Source: Meghimatium bilineatum (taxonomy: Eukaryota; Mollusca; Gastropoda; Stylommatophora; Philomycidae). From it: DNA of 64,000 nucleotides. The notes beneath the pieces were generated by a model. The model did not search any database, was not told the origin of the DNA, and saw nothing but the letters and a program-made list of their open reading frames with translations. The position numbers and the translations under genes are program-made. The stretch covers positions 13,072,820 to 13,136,819 of the forward strand of contig CM067302.1 of assembly GCA_034231615.1 (NCBI GenBank), given 5' to 3'. Positions 43,461 to 53,877 of this stretch are shown here, one piece after another (within the stretch, counting starts at the first letter, position 1; each line of letters begins with the position of its first letter).

Positions 43461-44345
43461 CGTTACAAAACATTTGCTTAGCCACATTCACCCCTTTCTC
43501 ATCACAATCACGTGACAAGTTGCTATATTTGAAAACCGCGTAATCACGTGATGAAATATCTAAACTACCTGGCTACCCATTCATGAAACCGTCTTCATAC
43601 AAAACAGACAATCATTTCAAGACTCAGATTGGATATTTGTAGCAGAGAACTAACAAAATCTGTGAACATCTGCCCACAATGTGGATATCAGTATAACCTG
43701 TGTGATTTGTTAATTATTTATTTCTCGGAGAGACTTCAAACGTGTAACCAACTTATTTATATAATTTTTCATTCGCTGTATTAATAGTAAATTCGTGTTT
43801 TTATAAACTCTGTAGGTAATTATTTCGTTTTCATGTTTTGTGTTTTTTAGCTTCTAATCTGTATAGTTAAATTATTTTTTGCAGTGAAACTATTCGGAGT
43901 AGAATTCTTCTTTTTTTTAACAGAAGGAGCCGTTTCTCTATAATTGTTATTTATAATAATTATAATTGTTATTATTAGCAGGAGCCGTTTCTATTTCGAA
44001 TGTTCATTGCTAAGATTTTCAACATATTGTGTCTCTGGGATTATTAAGTTGTGCCCACTGTTTGTTTATTTCACTTGTCAGGAATTACAATCAATTCGAT
44101 TTTTTAATCCTGTTGTGCATTTGGGAGGTTTCTTCAGAGCTGTATTTCATACTCATATTAAGTAGTAACTTCGGGAAAACTGTAATCCACAGGCGAAACT
44201 AGGAAAAGGTTAGTGAAATTGTGTTAATCACTGGCAACGCGCATAATAACACACACATATCAATGTGCTGACCACAACGCCCTTATTAAGAACACAACAT
44301 AACATACGACGAGCATGACACAACGCTGTCCATGTTCACATATTA
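43461..44345. other. Unassigned AT-rich spacer
   Basis: A short direct repeat (aggagccgtttct at 43926 and 43981) was seen. No gene. Confidence 0.35.
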
Positions 44346-44349
44346 ATCG

Positions 44350-44590
44350 CTAGACATTATTCCTTTCCCAGAATGAACTTATTGACATTATTCCTTTTCC
44401 AGAATGAACTTATTAAAATTATTCCTTTCCCAGAATAAAATTATTGACATAATTCCTTTCCCAGAATGAACTCATTAAAATTATTCCTTTCCCAGAATGA
44501 ACGTATTGAAATTATTCCTTTCCCTGAATGAACTTATTGACATTATTCCTTTCCCAGAATGAACTTATTGAAATTATTCCTTTCTCATTA
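44350..44590. repeat. 31-bp minisatellite, about 8 copies
   Basis: Unit attattcctttcccagaatg plus aacttattgac, period 31. Confidence 0.95.
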
Positions 44591-45115
44591 GTATCAAATC
44601 TCAAAACGAGCAGAACTAGGTATACGTGTTACCAATATTAGCCAATAAAGCAAAACTAGCAACGATACACAATTGACATATGACGTTTCGGATAAAAGCC
44701 TTAATCTGGACTAAATAAACAATTAGCAATTGTTATAGAAGTAGTCTTTTACTCAGAACGGGTAAATAAGTCATCGTATAGATGATGTTCCGTGAAGTTT
44801 TTATAAAAGGAAAGTCTCACTATACGAGCATCCAACCTGCTAGGGATTTGACCATGTATCGTGGTTGATTTCATGGGGCATTAGTGACACCTTCTGAGAA
44901 TACTCGCCCATCTTATGAAGCTTCATTCTTACTTCTCTGCCTAACCCTTGCTTGAACCCCTTCAATTTAACCTTCAAGTAGGGTCTTCAAGAATGATACG
45001 TTTTGCTGTGACCAAACTATACTATTTGTCAGACTTTTATTTCTTCTAACAGCAAGTAAACACCCCCCCCCCACCCATCCCCAGTTTAATGGTACTCCCC
45101 AAAACAAGGATGCCA
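44591..45115. other. Spacer with a Penelope-like motif and a C-run
   Basis: At 44672-44715 lies gacatatgacgtttcggata followed by aaagccttaatctgg, the minus-strand form of the Penelope-like terminal motif. A C run lies at 45061-45072. Confidence 0.4.
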
Positions 45116-45119
45116 GAAG

Positions 45120-46805
45120 TGTCATGAAAAGTATGAATTATCACAGAAAACGAGGAAATATTACCAACTTAAACCAGTCGGAGAATTTAAATATCAAGGA
45201 AATGTTTTTACAGAAGGTCGAACGCTTGATAAGAAAAGTGAAACTCAATGTAAACAAAAACAATGTACAAATCAACTGACACCACTACTAAGACATCCGA
45301 ACATCAGTATAGCAACTAAACGAACATTAATAAATAGTAATTTTATACCAACAGTGTGCTATCGATGTCAAATTTGAACCGTTGCCATAGCACAGGAAAG
45401 AATGATTAGAGCTTGTGAAATTAGATGCTTCAGAAATATTGTCGGAGTCACAAGAATGGATAGAGTGTGAAACGGTGACATGAGAGATATCCTTGGAACT
45501 ATACAAGTCAATGATAAAATCGGGAGATAACAGACATATCGTTGGAACTACACAAGTAAATGATTAAATCGGGAGATAACAGAGATATCGTTGGAACTAT
45601 ACATGTCAATGATTAAATCAGGAGACAACAGACATATCGTTGGAACTACACAAGTCAATGATTAAATCAGGAGACATAAGAGATATCGTAGGAACTACAC
45701 AAGTCAATGATTAAATCAGAACTCAATCAGATATATCGTTGGAACTACACAAGTCAATGATTAAATCAGGAGATAACAGAGATATCGTAGGAACTACACA
45801 AGTCAATGATTAAATCAGGAGACATAACAGATATCGTTGGAACTACACAAGTCAATGATTAAATCAGGAGACATAACAGATATCGTAGGAACTACACAAG
45901 TCAATGATTAAATCAGGAGATAACAGAGATATCGTTGGAACTACACAAGTCAATGATTAAATCAGGAGATAACAGAGATATCGTTGGAACTACACAAGTC
46001 AATGATTAAATCAGAACTCAATCAGAGATATCGTTGGAACTACATAAGTCAATGATTAAATCAGAACTCAATCAGATATATCGTTGGAACTACACAAGTC
46101 AATGATTAAATCAGGAGACATAAGAGATATCGTTGGAACTATACAAGTCAATGATAAAATCGGGAGACAACAGACATATCGTTGGAACTACACAAGTAAA
46201 TGATTAAATCGGGAGATAACAGAGATATCGTAGGAACTACACAAGTCAATGATTAAATCAGGAGACAACAGAATTATCGTTGGAACTACACAACTCAATG
46301 ATTAAATCAGGAGACATAAGAGATATCGTAGGAACTACACAAGTCAATGATTAAATCAGGAGACATAAGAGATATCGTAGGAACTACACAAGTCAATGAT
46401 TAAATCAGGAGACATAAGAGATATCGTAGGAACTACACAAGTCAATGATTAAATCAGGAGACATAAGAGATATCGTAGGAACTACACAAGTCAATGATTA
46501 AATCAGAACTCAATCAGAGATATCCTTGAAACTACACGTCAATGATTAAATCAGGTGACAACAAAACAAATCATTTGTACATTTATGACAATGGGGCCTG
46601 ATTTCCTCCCGTCAAGAGTGTACAACAATAGAATATCCAGGATGAAGGAAAGACGACAATAAAGACGTAAATGGATCAATAATATCAGATACATTCTTCA
46701 AACCCCATGGGATTGCAGCAACATCCACACATTTTACAATAGAACATTGGCTTCGGCTCCCCACAGCACAAGTGGCTGAGACAAGACAATGGAAAAATTG
46801 ATCAT
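45120..46805 (+). mobile_element. LINE group A-like 3' part split by its own 49-bp array
   Basis: Left: EFKYQGNVFTEGRTLDKKSE, FIPTVCYRCQI, AQERMIRACEIRCFRNIVGV, then GDMRDILGTIQVNDKIG. Right of the array: MGPDFLPSRVYNNRISRM and RRKWINNIRYIL. In an uninterrupted group A copy these blocks are joined by IERQQVKWFGH, whose remains flank the array. Confidence 0.86.
45475..46565 (+). repeat. 49-bp minisatellite inside a LINE, about 22 copies
   Basis: The unit gatatcgttggaactacaca plus agtcaatgattaaatcagga and gataacaga repeats. Its first copies still read RDILGTIQVNDKIG in the LINE frame. Variants (gacataaga, actcaatca) form recurring blocks. Confidence 0.95.
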
Positions 46806-46949
46806 TCATTTTTTTAGATAAAACCCCAACCTTACCAAAGACGCGTGTGAAGTCATGGATGTCGAACTTTTCGCTTTTAGTAGTGTCAGAACCAAGTTGT
46901 TTCTTTCCAGCAAAAGTCTTTTAATATATAGAATGCCGTCATCATCATC

Positions 46950-46990
46950 AGATAGCATATCCTGAACAGGATGTAGCAGTCATTGTAGTC
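46950..46990 (-). repeat. SINE C 3' fragment (C6)
   Basis: gatagcatatcctgaacagg matches only the end of SINE C. Confidence 0.5.
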
Positions 46991-47040
46991 TTTAGAAACT
47001 TCTGTCGGTCTTGAGCCAGTCTTCCTGCTTCTGTTACTGT

Positions 47041-47302
47041 CGGGAGTCGCGTAGCGCAGTGGTTAGCGCACTGGCTTCGCATATGAGTGGTCCTGGATTC
47101 ATTCCCTAGTTAAGTGGAAATGTTTTTCAGATCACAACGGCTCCCAGGTCGACCCAGCCTTAAATGGGTACCGGATTAATCCGGGAAGTAAAGACTGCAA
47201 GGGAGAGGAGATGGCTACCGCCCTCATTTGCAGAGCCTATGAAATGTGAGATCGCTAACATATCACACCCCTACGGCATTAATAAATGCTATGGGTTACT
47301 TT
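47041..47302 (+). repeat. SINE D (single copy)
   Basis: A tRNA-derived head (gtagcgcagtggttagcgca; B box-like cctggattcattcc) is followed by a body with ggctcccaggtcgacccagc and atggctaccgccctcatttg, ending in taaatgctatgggttacttt. Its tail is interrupted by SINE A3. Confidence 0.85.
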
Positions 47303-47600
47303 GAGGAGCGCGGTAGCCTAGTGGATAGTGAGCTTGCTTGCTATCATCTGGTTACAGTGTGCCTGGTTCGAAACCACGTCCGGACATTTAAAAAACATCC
47401 GGGTTGTGATTTCTCACTTGACACGACCACTCCTCCAGTCGACTCAGCTGTAAATGAGTACCTGACACATGAGTTAGGGAAGGTAAAAAAACAGCAAGGA
47501 AGGGAACTGGCCACCCCACATAATAGTTGCTGCGGCTTAGTACATGAAGAGTTATCTTCATCCCCGACGGCAGATGCCATGGGACCTACCTTTACCTTTT
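47303..47600 (+). repeat. SINE A (copy A3)
   Basis: This 298-bp insert is flanked by a perfect 13-bp duplication (tatgggttacttt; 47290-47302 and 47601-47613) and ends in a tttacc-like tail. It is inserted at the 3' end of SINE D. Confidence 0.95.
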
Positions 47601-47613
47601 TATGGGTTACTTT

Positions 47614-48110
47614 ACTTACTTTTTACTGTCATGTTCAGGTGGTCTTTGATGTCTTGAATCCACCTTCTTCTTAGTCTGCCTCTTGTTCCTCCCCCTGACA
47701 TCATCCTTTCCATTATGTTCTTCTCTAGGCTGTCTTAGTGTTTAATATGGCCAAAATATTGTAGTTTTCAGGAAAGGGCGACACTGTATAGCCAGTTCTC
47801 TTTTACATTCATTTCTCTCAAGATGGCTACATTGCTGATCTTTTTGGCCCATGGTAATATAGAAAGTATTTTGTTTAATTTTCTTTTCTTCAATATTTAA
47901 TTTTTGAAAAGACGTGTTGTCAGAACTTTTTTCCCCTTCACTTTCCACGAAGTTCTCTCTATACTTCTTTACATCCACATCTCGCAGTCATCAAATCTGT
48001 CTTCTATGTGTACGTTCATTGTCCATGTTTCTCAGCCATAAAGTAATGTTGAATACATGTATCATTTTATCATTCTCATTTTTAGTTCAGATGCTAATAG
48101 TTTCATAATG
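47614..48110 (-). mobile_element. RTE-like LINE 3' half, decayed
   Basis: Minus-strand pieces show GxETWTMNVHIEDRFDDCEM, SWKVKGKKVLTTRL and, near the end, a NILGHIKH and GRLRRRWIQDIK-type stretch, ending beside an actt-rich tail. Confidence 0.7.
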
Positions 48111-48158
48111 TTAATGAAAGTAATGTTAATGTTAATGAAGGTAATGTTAATGAAAGTA

Positions 48159-48317
48159 CCCAGGCGGCCCGGATTCGTTTCCCGGCATGGGAAAATATTT
48201 TATCAAAATCATTCCTGTACATGTCACGGCGTCTGTTATAGCAAAGCGGCATTTATTTCCACAGTCCATAGAAAACTTTCCTGCACTCCTTCACAGGAAA
48301 ACATGCAGTAATGAAAG
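48159..48317 (+). repeat. SINE H (copy H1)
   Basis: Short B-box-like head (ggattcgtttccc), then cctgtacatgtcacggcgtc, catttatttccacagtccat and ccttcacaggaaaacatg. It is flanked by a 10-bp duplication (aatgaaagta; 48149-48158 and 48318-48327). Confidence 0.85.
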
Positions 48318-48329
48318 AATGAAAGTAAT

Positions 48330-48960
48330 TTTAACTATTCATGTTCTAATTTTAATCTCTGTTTCACATCTATCATAATTTTAACCTTTGTTCCACATCT
48401 ACCATCAATTTAACCTCTGTTTCACATCTACCATCAATTTAACCTCTGTTTTACATATACCATCACTTTAACTTATGTTTCACATCTGCCATCAATTTAA
48501 CCTCTGTTTTACATATACCATCACTTTAACTTATGTTTCACATCTGCCATCAATTTAACCTCTGTTTTACATATACCATCACTTTAACTTATGTTTCACA
48601 TCTGCCATCAATTTAACCTCTGTTTCACATCTACCATCATTTTAACCTGTTTCACATCTGCCATCAATTTAACCTCTGTTTCATATCTACCATCAATTTA
48701 ACCTCTGTTTCACATCTACCATCATTTTAACCTTTGTTTCACATCTACCATCAATTTAACCTCTGTTTCACAACCACCATGAATTTAACCTCTGTTTCCC
48801 ATCTACCATCAATGTAACCCCTGTTTCACATCTACCATGAATGTAACTTCTGTTTCACATCTACCATCAATGTATCCTCTGTTTCCCATTTACCATCAAT
48901 TTAACCTCTGTTTCCCATCCACCACCACTTTAACCTCAGTTTTACATCCACTACCACATG
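48330..48960. repeat. 29-bp minisatellite, about 21 copies
   Basis: Unit acatctaccatcaatttaac plus ctctgtttc. A 58-bp alternation with the acatataccatcactttaac variant marks a recent local duplication (48440-48620). Confidence 0.96.
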
Positions 48961-49016
48961 TGAATTTGTGTCCGAGATATCGATAACTGTCTTGATGCTG
49001 TAGTATCTGTTAATAT

Positions 49017-49105
49017 ATGTAGTCAATATATAGTCAATATATAGTCAATATATAGTCAATATATAGTCAATATATAATCAATATACAGTCAATATATAGT
49101 CAATA
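49017..49105. repeat. 11-bp tandem repeat, about 8 copies
   Basis: Unit agtcaatatat, almost perfect. Confidence 0.95.
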
Positions 49106-49262
49106 ACCTCTACTTGATGTTTTGACATAATCAAATAGCCTTTGTAGTTCTTGTTTAATGTCTGCTAAAAGGACTGGTTCGTCTGCATATCGTAAACTGT
49201 TTATTATTTTCCCATTGATATTTATTTCCGGCAATACTTCTATATTACAATAGTGTTATTTA
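49106..49262 (-). mobile_element. LINE reverse transcriptase fragment
   Basis: The minus strand encodes ININGKIINSLRYADEPVLL, then ADIKQELQRLFDYVK. This is the catalytic YADD box with its second Asp changed to Glu, in the usual context. Confidence 0.82.
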
Positions 49263-49369
49263 TAAAGTTGTTTATAGTTTGTTTGTTCCTATGTTGCACA
49301 TGGGCGGCACATGGGGAAAAGTTATGTTTGTCCATGAAGTCCAGTTTGCTTAAAGATATTGTAATTCTT

Positions 49370-49870
49370 GGGTGCTGTTAATACCCATTGTTATTGTCTC
49401 GTTCGTGATTGTTCTTTGTAGTGTTGTCCTGGGTCTTCCACGTTTTCGTTTTTCTGTAGCAGACTATGACAGAGCTTGGATGATAAGTATGTTCTCACCT
49501 TCTTCTTCTTCAGCGTTCATTCTTAAACTCCTGCTAGATTTCTCTTGTAACAGGACAATGGTCCTACAATATTTCCGGTTGAATGTAGTCCAGAGAATAA
49601 AAATGCGTTGTGTTGCCGTTTTATATGTGCCAATGGCCCAACACATCCGTCTCGGCGGTTGTTCTCGTCTGATCTAACCACATGACCTAAACACTGTCAA
49701 CGTCTTCTTCTAACAATAGTTGACAAATATTCTTCTTTGGATACGTCTCTGATTGATTCATTTGTGACAAATGTTTCCAATCTGTCTTTTTTCAATCTAT
49801 GTTCATTTGTTTAATAGGCCGGATGATAAATGCATCCTTGTCTTACTTCTTCTTTTATTGCTGTGTATGA
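49370..49870 (-). mobile_element. LINE group C-like 3' part, split by SINE F4
   Basis: Minus-strand blocks: a VRQGC-like stretch (49830-49860), RLETFVTNESIRDVSKEEYL and a LGHVVRSD stretch (49681-49800), then after the SINE KRKRGRPRTTLQRTITNETI (49380-49440). Confidence 0.78.
49497..49659 (-). repeat. SINE F (copy F4), inside a LINE
   Basis: This 163-bp minus-strand copy is flanked by a short duplication (tgttctc; 49490-49496 and 49660-49666) and has the (gaa)n tail. The LINE continues on both sides. Confidence 0.88.
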
Positions 49871-50009
49871 CGAGTACATCACTGTTTTCACATCGTATTG
49901 ATGTGGTTTGTTTCCAATATATATGTCTAATCAGTCTGGTAGCTCTTCCAGATCTTCCAGCTGACATCATCATCAAGTGACATGTTCTTTGAAGAACGCA
50001 GTCTTCCAT

Positions 50010-50438
50010 ATGGATATATTAAATCCTTGGTCTAGACACATGTCCATTAGTACAGGAATTCATATATGTCTTCAGTACAACAGCGTCTTGGTCGGCCTTT
50101 TCCCATATTGCTTATATCATCCTCTCCAGTAACACTTTCTCCATACCGTCATGTATTTTCAATTTAGCGGATAAAATCTAACTTTTTATTTAATGCGGTG
50201 TTAAAAAGCCAGCCATCGTAGACGCGTATTGTCATTATCATCACCTGGTGTGTTTTCCTTGTTGCCCATAAACCATAAGAAATAACAGTAAACGTGTACA
50301 TCGTTGCGCCATCTCGTTCATACAATAAAGCTAGCAGATAGATTCCAGCAATTATATACTTCACTGAACCATAAAATGTTTCTACTTAATTTTTTTTTCT
50401 AATGCAATTTGTCCATCTTATAGTGAGAAACGCCATTT
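50010..50438. other. Unassigned spacer
   Basis: No gene or repeat family was recognised. Confidence 0.35.
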
Positions 50439-50439
50439 T

Positions 50440-50705
50440 AGGAAAATGTCCGTAGCTTAGAAGGTTAGCCGTTCACCTTGTGCTGAAGAGTTTATAGGTT
50501 GGAAACCGACTCGTGACGTCTTGTTTACAAAGTTAATTTTTTCGTAAATCCCTTGGAATTATCCATTGAAGCTACGGAGTTAAGTGCTATTGAGTGATAC
50601 TCTCGGCAGCTGGCGTGCCGTTTTAATGAGAGGGACTGAGTGCTATATGGGAGACTCAAGTACAATTAAGTCAATCATGTACACATGTTTAGCTCCTTTC
50701 AACTT
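50440..50705 (+). repeat. SINE B (copy B3, diverged)
   Basis: The plus strand follows the other copies: a tRNA-like head (tccgtagcttagaaggttag), gtgacgtcttgtttac, gaagctacggagttaagtgc, tgatactctcggcagctg and gagagggactgagt. Many differences indicate greater age. Confidence 0.82.
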
Positions 50706-50818
50706 TCGACCACGAATTCAATGTGATTATATTAAAAGGTTTGACCATGTAAAATAATAAAATAATAAAAAAGTTAAACACGACGTACGAGACTTTTACC
50801 AAGTATTTTTACAAAGTA

Positions 50819-51135
50819 CTCTACAGAACGGTAGCCTAGCGTATACTGAGCTTGCCTGCTATCAGCGGGTTACAGCATGTCAGGTTCGAAACCACATCCT
50901 GACAACATCAAAAAACGCCGGATAGTATTTCTCGCTTGACACGACCACTCCTCCAGTCGACAACTCTAAATGAGTACCTGACGCATGAGTTAGTGGAGGT
51001 AAAGACATAAAGTAAGAGAATTACCCCTCCTTATAGTTGCTGCTGCTTAGTACATGACGAGCTAGTTTCATCCCCGACTACAGGTTGCTGCCATGGACGT
51101 CCCTAACCTACTCAGTCCTACCTTTACCTTTGCGA
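50819..51135 (+). repeat. SINE A (copy A4)
   Basis: B box ggttcgaaacc, then ctcgcttgacacgaccactc and ttcatccccgactac. It is flanked by an 8-bp duplication (acaaagta; 50811-50818 and 51136-51143). Confidence 0.88.
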
Positions 51136-51143
51136 ACAAAGTA

Positions 51144-51628
51144 ACTATACACTCTTCTGTATTGATGGTGACGCAACACCATATGCGTTGTGAGTGTTTA
51201 ATGAGTATCTATGAGGCGGTACAGTGCTCAAAAATTTTATAGACACTCTTTATAAAACCACGCACCATCAATCATAAGATTCAAGGAATTATACGCTTCA
51301 ATGAACCGTGAGATTTATCTCAAGCCATCCGTAGACCCATTGTTTGGATACACTACCATACGTTAGAATTCGCTAGCCATATGTTATTATTAGTAATATT
51401 TATTTGATTATTGTCTTTCATGTCCCGCTGAAATATAAATATGGTTCTGCCTTGTGGTGTTTGATCTTCGTGATAGTCTCCCTTTGAAAATATTTTGTGA
51501 CTAAAGAAGGAGGCTCTGGTATCATCTCCACCGCGGTGAAGAGAGATGATAATTTGTGTAAATATAAATAACGCAAATATCGGAGGATGTCCGACAAAAT
51601 GGAAGTGCCGCAGTAACCAGACAAATAG
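51144..51628. other. Unassigned spacer
   Basis: No gene or repeat was recognised. Confidence 0.35.
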
Positions 51629-51963
51629 AGGTAAATACAAATAAGGTAGGAAGGTTACTGTAGAAAACTGTCAATATAAAATATAGAAAATAGCAATAAA
51701 ACAAAGAACAAATAATATTAATATTGTGTTGCGCTGTCACTGGGTGATGATTTCCTTTTGAGAGAAATCATTCTCGCAGTCAATTGTTTTATATTCTTTA
51801 TGGTTTTGTGTTCTTGACTGTTTTTGTTGTCTTGATAAAGGTCCCAGTTGGACGACACGTTGACAATTGTATGTGTTCTTTGTTTTATTGTTATTTTCTA
51901 TATTTTATTGTTTTATATTGACAGTTTTCTACAGTAACCTTCCTACCTTATTTGTATTTACCT
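51629..51963. repeat. Inverted repeat (~85-bp arms) with a Penelope-like motif in the loop
   Basis: Arms 51629-51711 and 51875-51963 are reverse complements with almost no mismatch apart from a 7-bp insertion (attgttt) in the right arm. The 163-bp loop ends with cttgataaaggtcccagttg, gacgacacgttgac, the Penelope-like terminal motif. Confidence 0.9.
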
Positions 51964-51984
51964 TTAGGATAATGTGTGCCTGCC

Positions 51985-52106
51985 TTTGAGGAGACCATTA
52001 TAATTATTATCTTGATTCTTGATTAAGAACTAGCATACTTATTAAATTGATTCTTGATTTTTTTATCAGAAACGAGTATAATTATTATTGCGATTCTTGA
52101 TTAGTA
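51985..52106. repeat. Decayed units of the 28-bp array
   Basis: Three or four diverged units (attattatcttgattcttga) precede SINE H2 and are related to the homogeneous array on its other side. Confidence 0.7.
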
Positions 52107-52330
52107 ACGCATGGCAGTATAGGGTGCATGACCCTGTGTTTAGAACGCCGTTATAAACCCTTGAATTCCCGGGTTCAATCCATGGTTGGGACTGGATTTA
52201 TTTCTTTCGGAGGTACAATAAAAATCTTTCCTGTACATGTCACGGCGTCTGCTATGCATAGCGTCATTTATTTCCACAGCCCATAAAAAGCTCCCTTCAC
52301 ACCTTCACAGGAAAACATGGAATAACAAAA
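52107..52330 (+). repeat. SINE H (copy H2)
   Basis: B box cgggttcaatcc, then ttcctgtacatgtcacggcg, catttatttccacagcccat, cttcacaggaaaacatgg. It shares body and end with H1 and adds a fuller head. Confidence 0.85.
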
Positions 52331-52334
52331 GAAT

Positions 52335-52738
52335 ACGAACGAGCAGAATTATTATTTTGAATCTTGATTTGGAATAAGTTCAATTATTATCTTGATTTGG
52401 AATAAGTTCAATTATTATCTTGATTTGGAATAAGTTCAATTATTATCTTGATTTGGAATAAGTTCAATTATTATCTTGATTTGGAATAAGTTCAATTATT
52501 ATCTTGATTTGGAATAAGTTCAATTATTATCTTGATTTGGAATAAGTTCAATTATTATCTTGATTTGGAATAAGTTCAATTATTATCTTGATTTGGAATA
52601 AGTTCAATTATTATCTTGATTTGGAATAAGTTCAATTATTATCTTGATTTGGAATAAGTTCAATTATTATCTTGATTTGGAATAAGTTCAATTATTATCT
52701 TGATTTGGAATAAGTTCAATTATTATCTTGATTTGTTA
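52335..52738. repeat. 28-bp minisatellite, about 14 near-identical copies
   Basis: Unit ttcaattattatcttgattt plus ggaataag. Copies are virtually perfect, unlike the decayed units left of SINE H2. Confidence 0.97.
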
Positions 52739-53035
52739 TTATTGATTTGAGACCAACATTACTGCTCAATGCTCAATGCTCAAGTTGGGTTCCCACAAAT
52801 CTTCTCTGCCTGCGATTCCGTTAGTATTTTAGAGTTTGTTCTCACTGTTGCAGTCAGTTCTTGGTTGTGGGCTCTTTCGTCACTCTAGGGGAGACTCATT
52901 TCTATTCCTCTACCCTGGTTATTCCTGTTTATTTCATTTTCTGTGGGGTTAAGATTTCTCTGTACGTGCAAATTGTATCTTTCATCCTCATCTTCATCGT
53001 TTTGTATCTGTGTGTGTGTGATAAAATAAAGCCAT

Positions 53036-53122
53036 TTACAGACAACATCAAGGAATGGACAGACAACATCAAGGAATGGACAGACAACATCAAGGAATGG
53101 ACAGACAACATCAAGGAATAGA
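53036..53122 (+). repeat. 21-bp minisatellite encoding a LINE motif, 4 copies
   Basis: Unit gacaacatcaaggaatggac + a encodes DNIKEWT. This is the WTDNIKEWT block at the C-terminus of RTE-like LINE proteins, here without other LINE sequence on the left. Confidence 0.88.
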
Positions 53123-53265
53123 CAGGGTAAGATGTGTCCACACGCATCCGCATCACTGTGGATATAATTCTCTGGAGGACTCTGTGTACTGAGACATCCA
53201 ATGTGGTACCCCTACGACCCTGAAGGGTTATAGGTTTATTGATTGATTGATTGATTGATCTGTGT
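53123..53265. other. Dispersed-repeat-like end with (gatt)n tail
   Basis: gagacatccaatgtggtacc, ctacgaccctg resembles 40000-40035, and the block ends in gattgattgattgatt (53237-53260), the form of a LINE or SINE 3' end. Confidence 0.45.
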
Positions 53266-53554
53266 GGGTGTGGTGTGCTCCCTACAGAAGGTTGTCCTCA
53301 CTGCCAATCTCTAAGCCTCTTGGTTCCGTGCAAGATGCCCATCTTTTCCAGTAAACTTTTCAGAAGGTATTTAATGTCATGTGACCATCGTAGTATTTTC
53401 TGTCTCTGTTCTCTTTCCTTGAACTTTTCCTTTCATGATTAATCTGTCTAAACAAGTATATTTCTGTAACATATATACCGTCAGAAATATGTTATCTTGC
53501 GGTTTAAAAAAAACAACAGATTTGGCTTCTATGTTTAACTCTTTACGGACGTCT

Positions 53555-53826
53555 TCTTCCTCTTCTGCGTTCGTTCTCAAACTCCTGCACATTAGCAGGA
53601 TGTAGTCCGGAGAACGTTGTGTCATGGTTTACAGCATTTCTGCGATATCTGCGCCTTTCGGCCTGACACATCCGACTTATGCATAACGTTGGGTCACTGA
53701 CCCTATATGGGATGGGACAGCCAACTCCATCCCATAACCTCCTTATTCGCCTTTTACGACATTCGTGGATGGCAAACAGTGTTGCTATTCATTGCTCCCC
53801 TTTCGGATCCCGGCAACACAGGGGCG
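53555..53826 (-). repeat. SINE E (copy E3), inside a LINE
   Basis: This 272-bp minus-strand copy has an imperfect 13-bp duplication (tttacggacgtct / tttactggcgtct; 53542-53554 and 53827-53839). Confidence 0.9.
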
Positions 53827-53877
53827 TTTACTGGCGTCTACTTTGGTTCGTATTCCTGTCCATGATATTCTTAGGAT

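Noticed and set aside
47041-47115. Functional tRNA gene
   Set aside because: tRNA-like head only; followed by a SINE body and no cloverleaf end.
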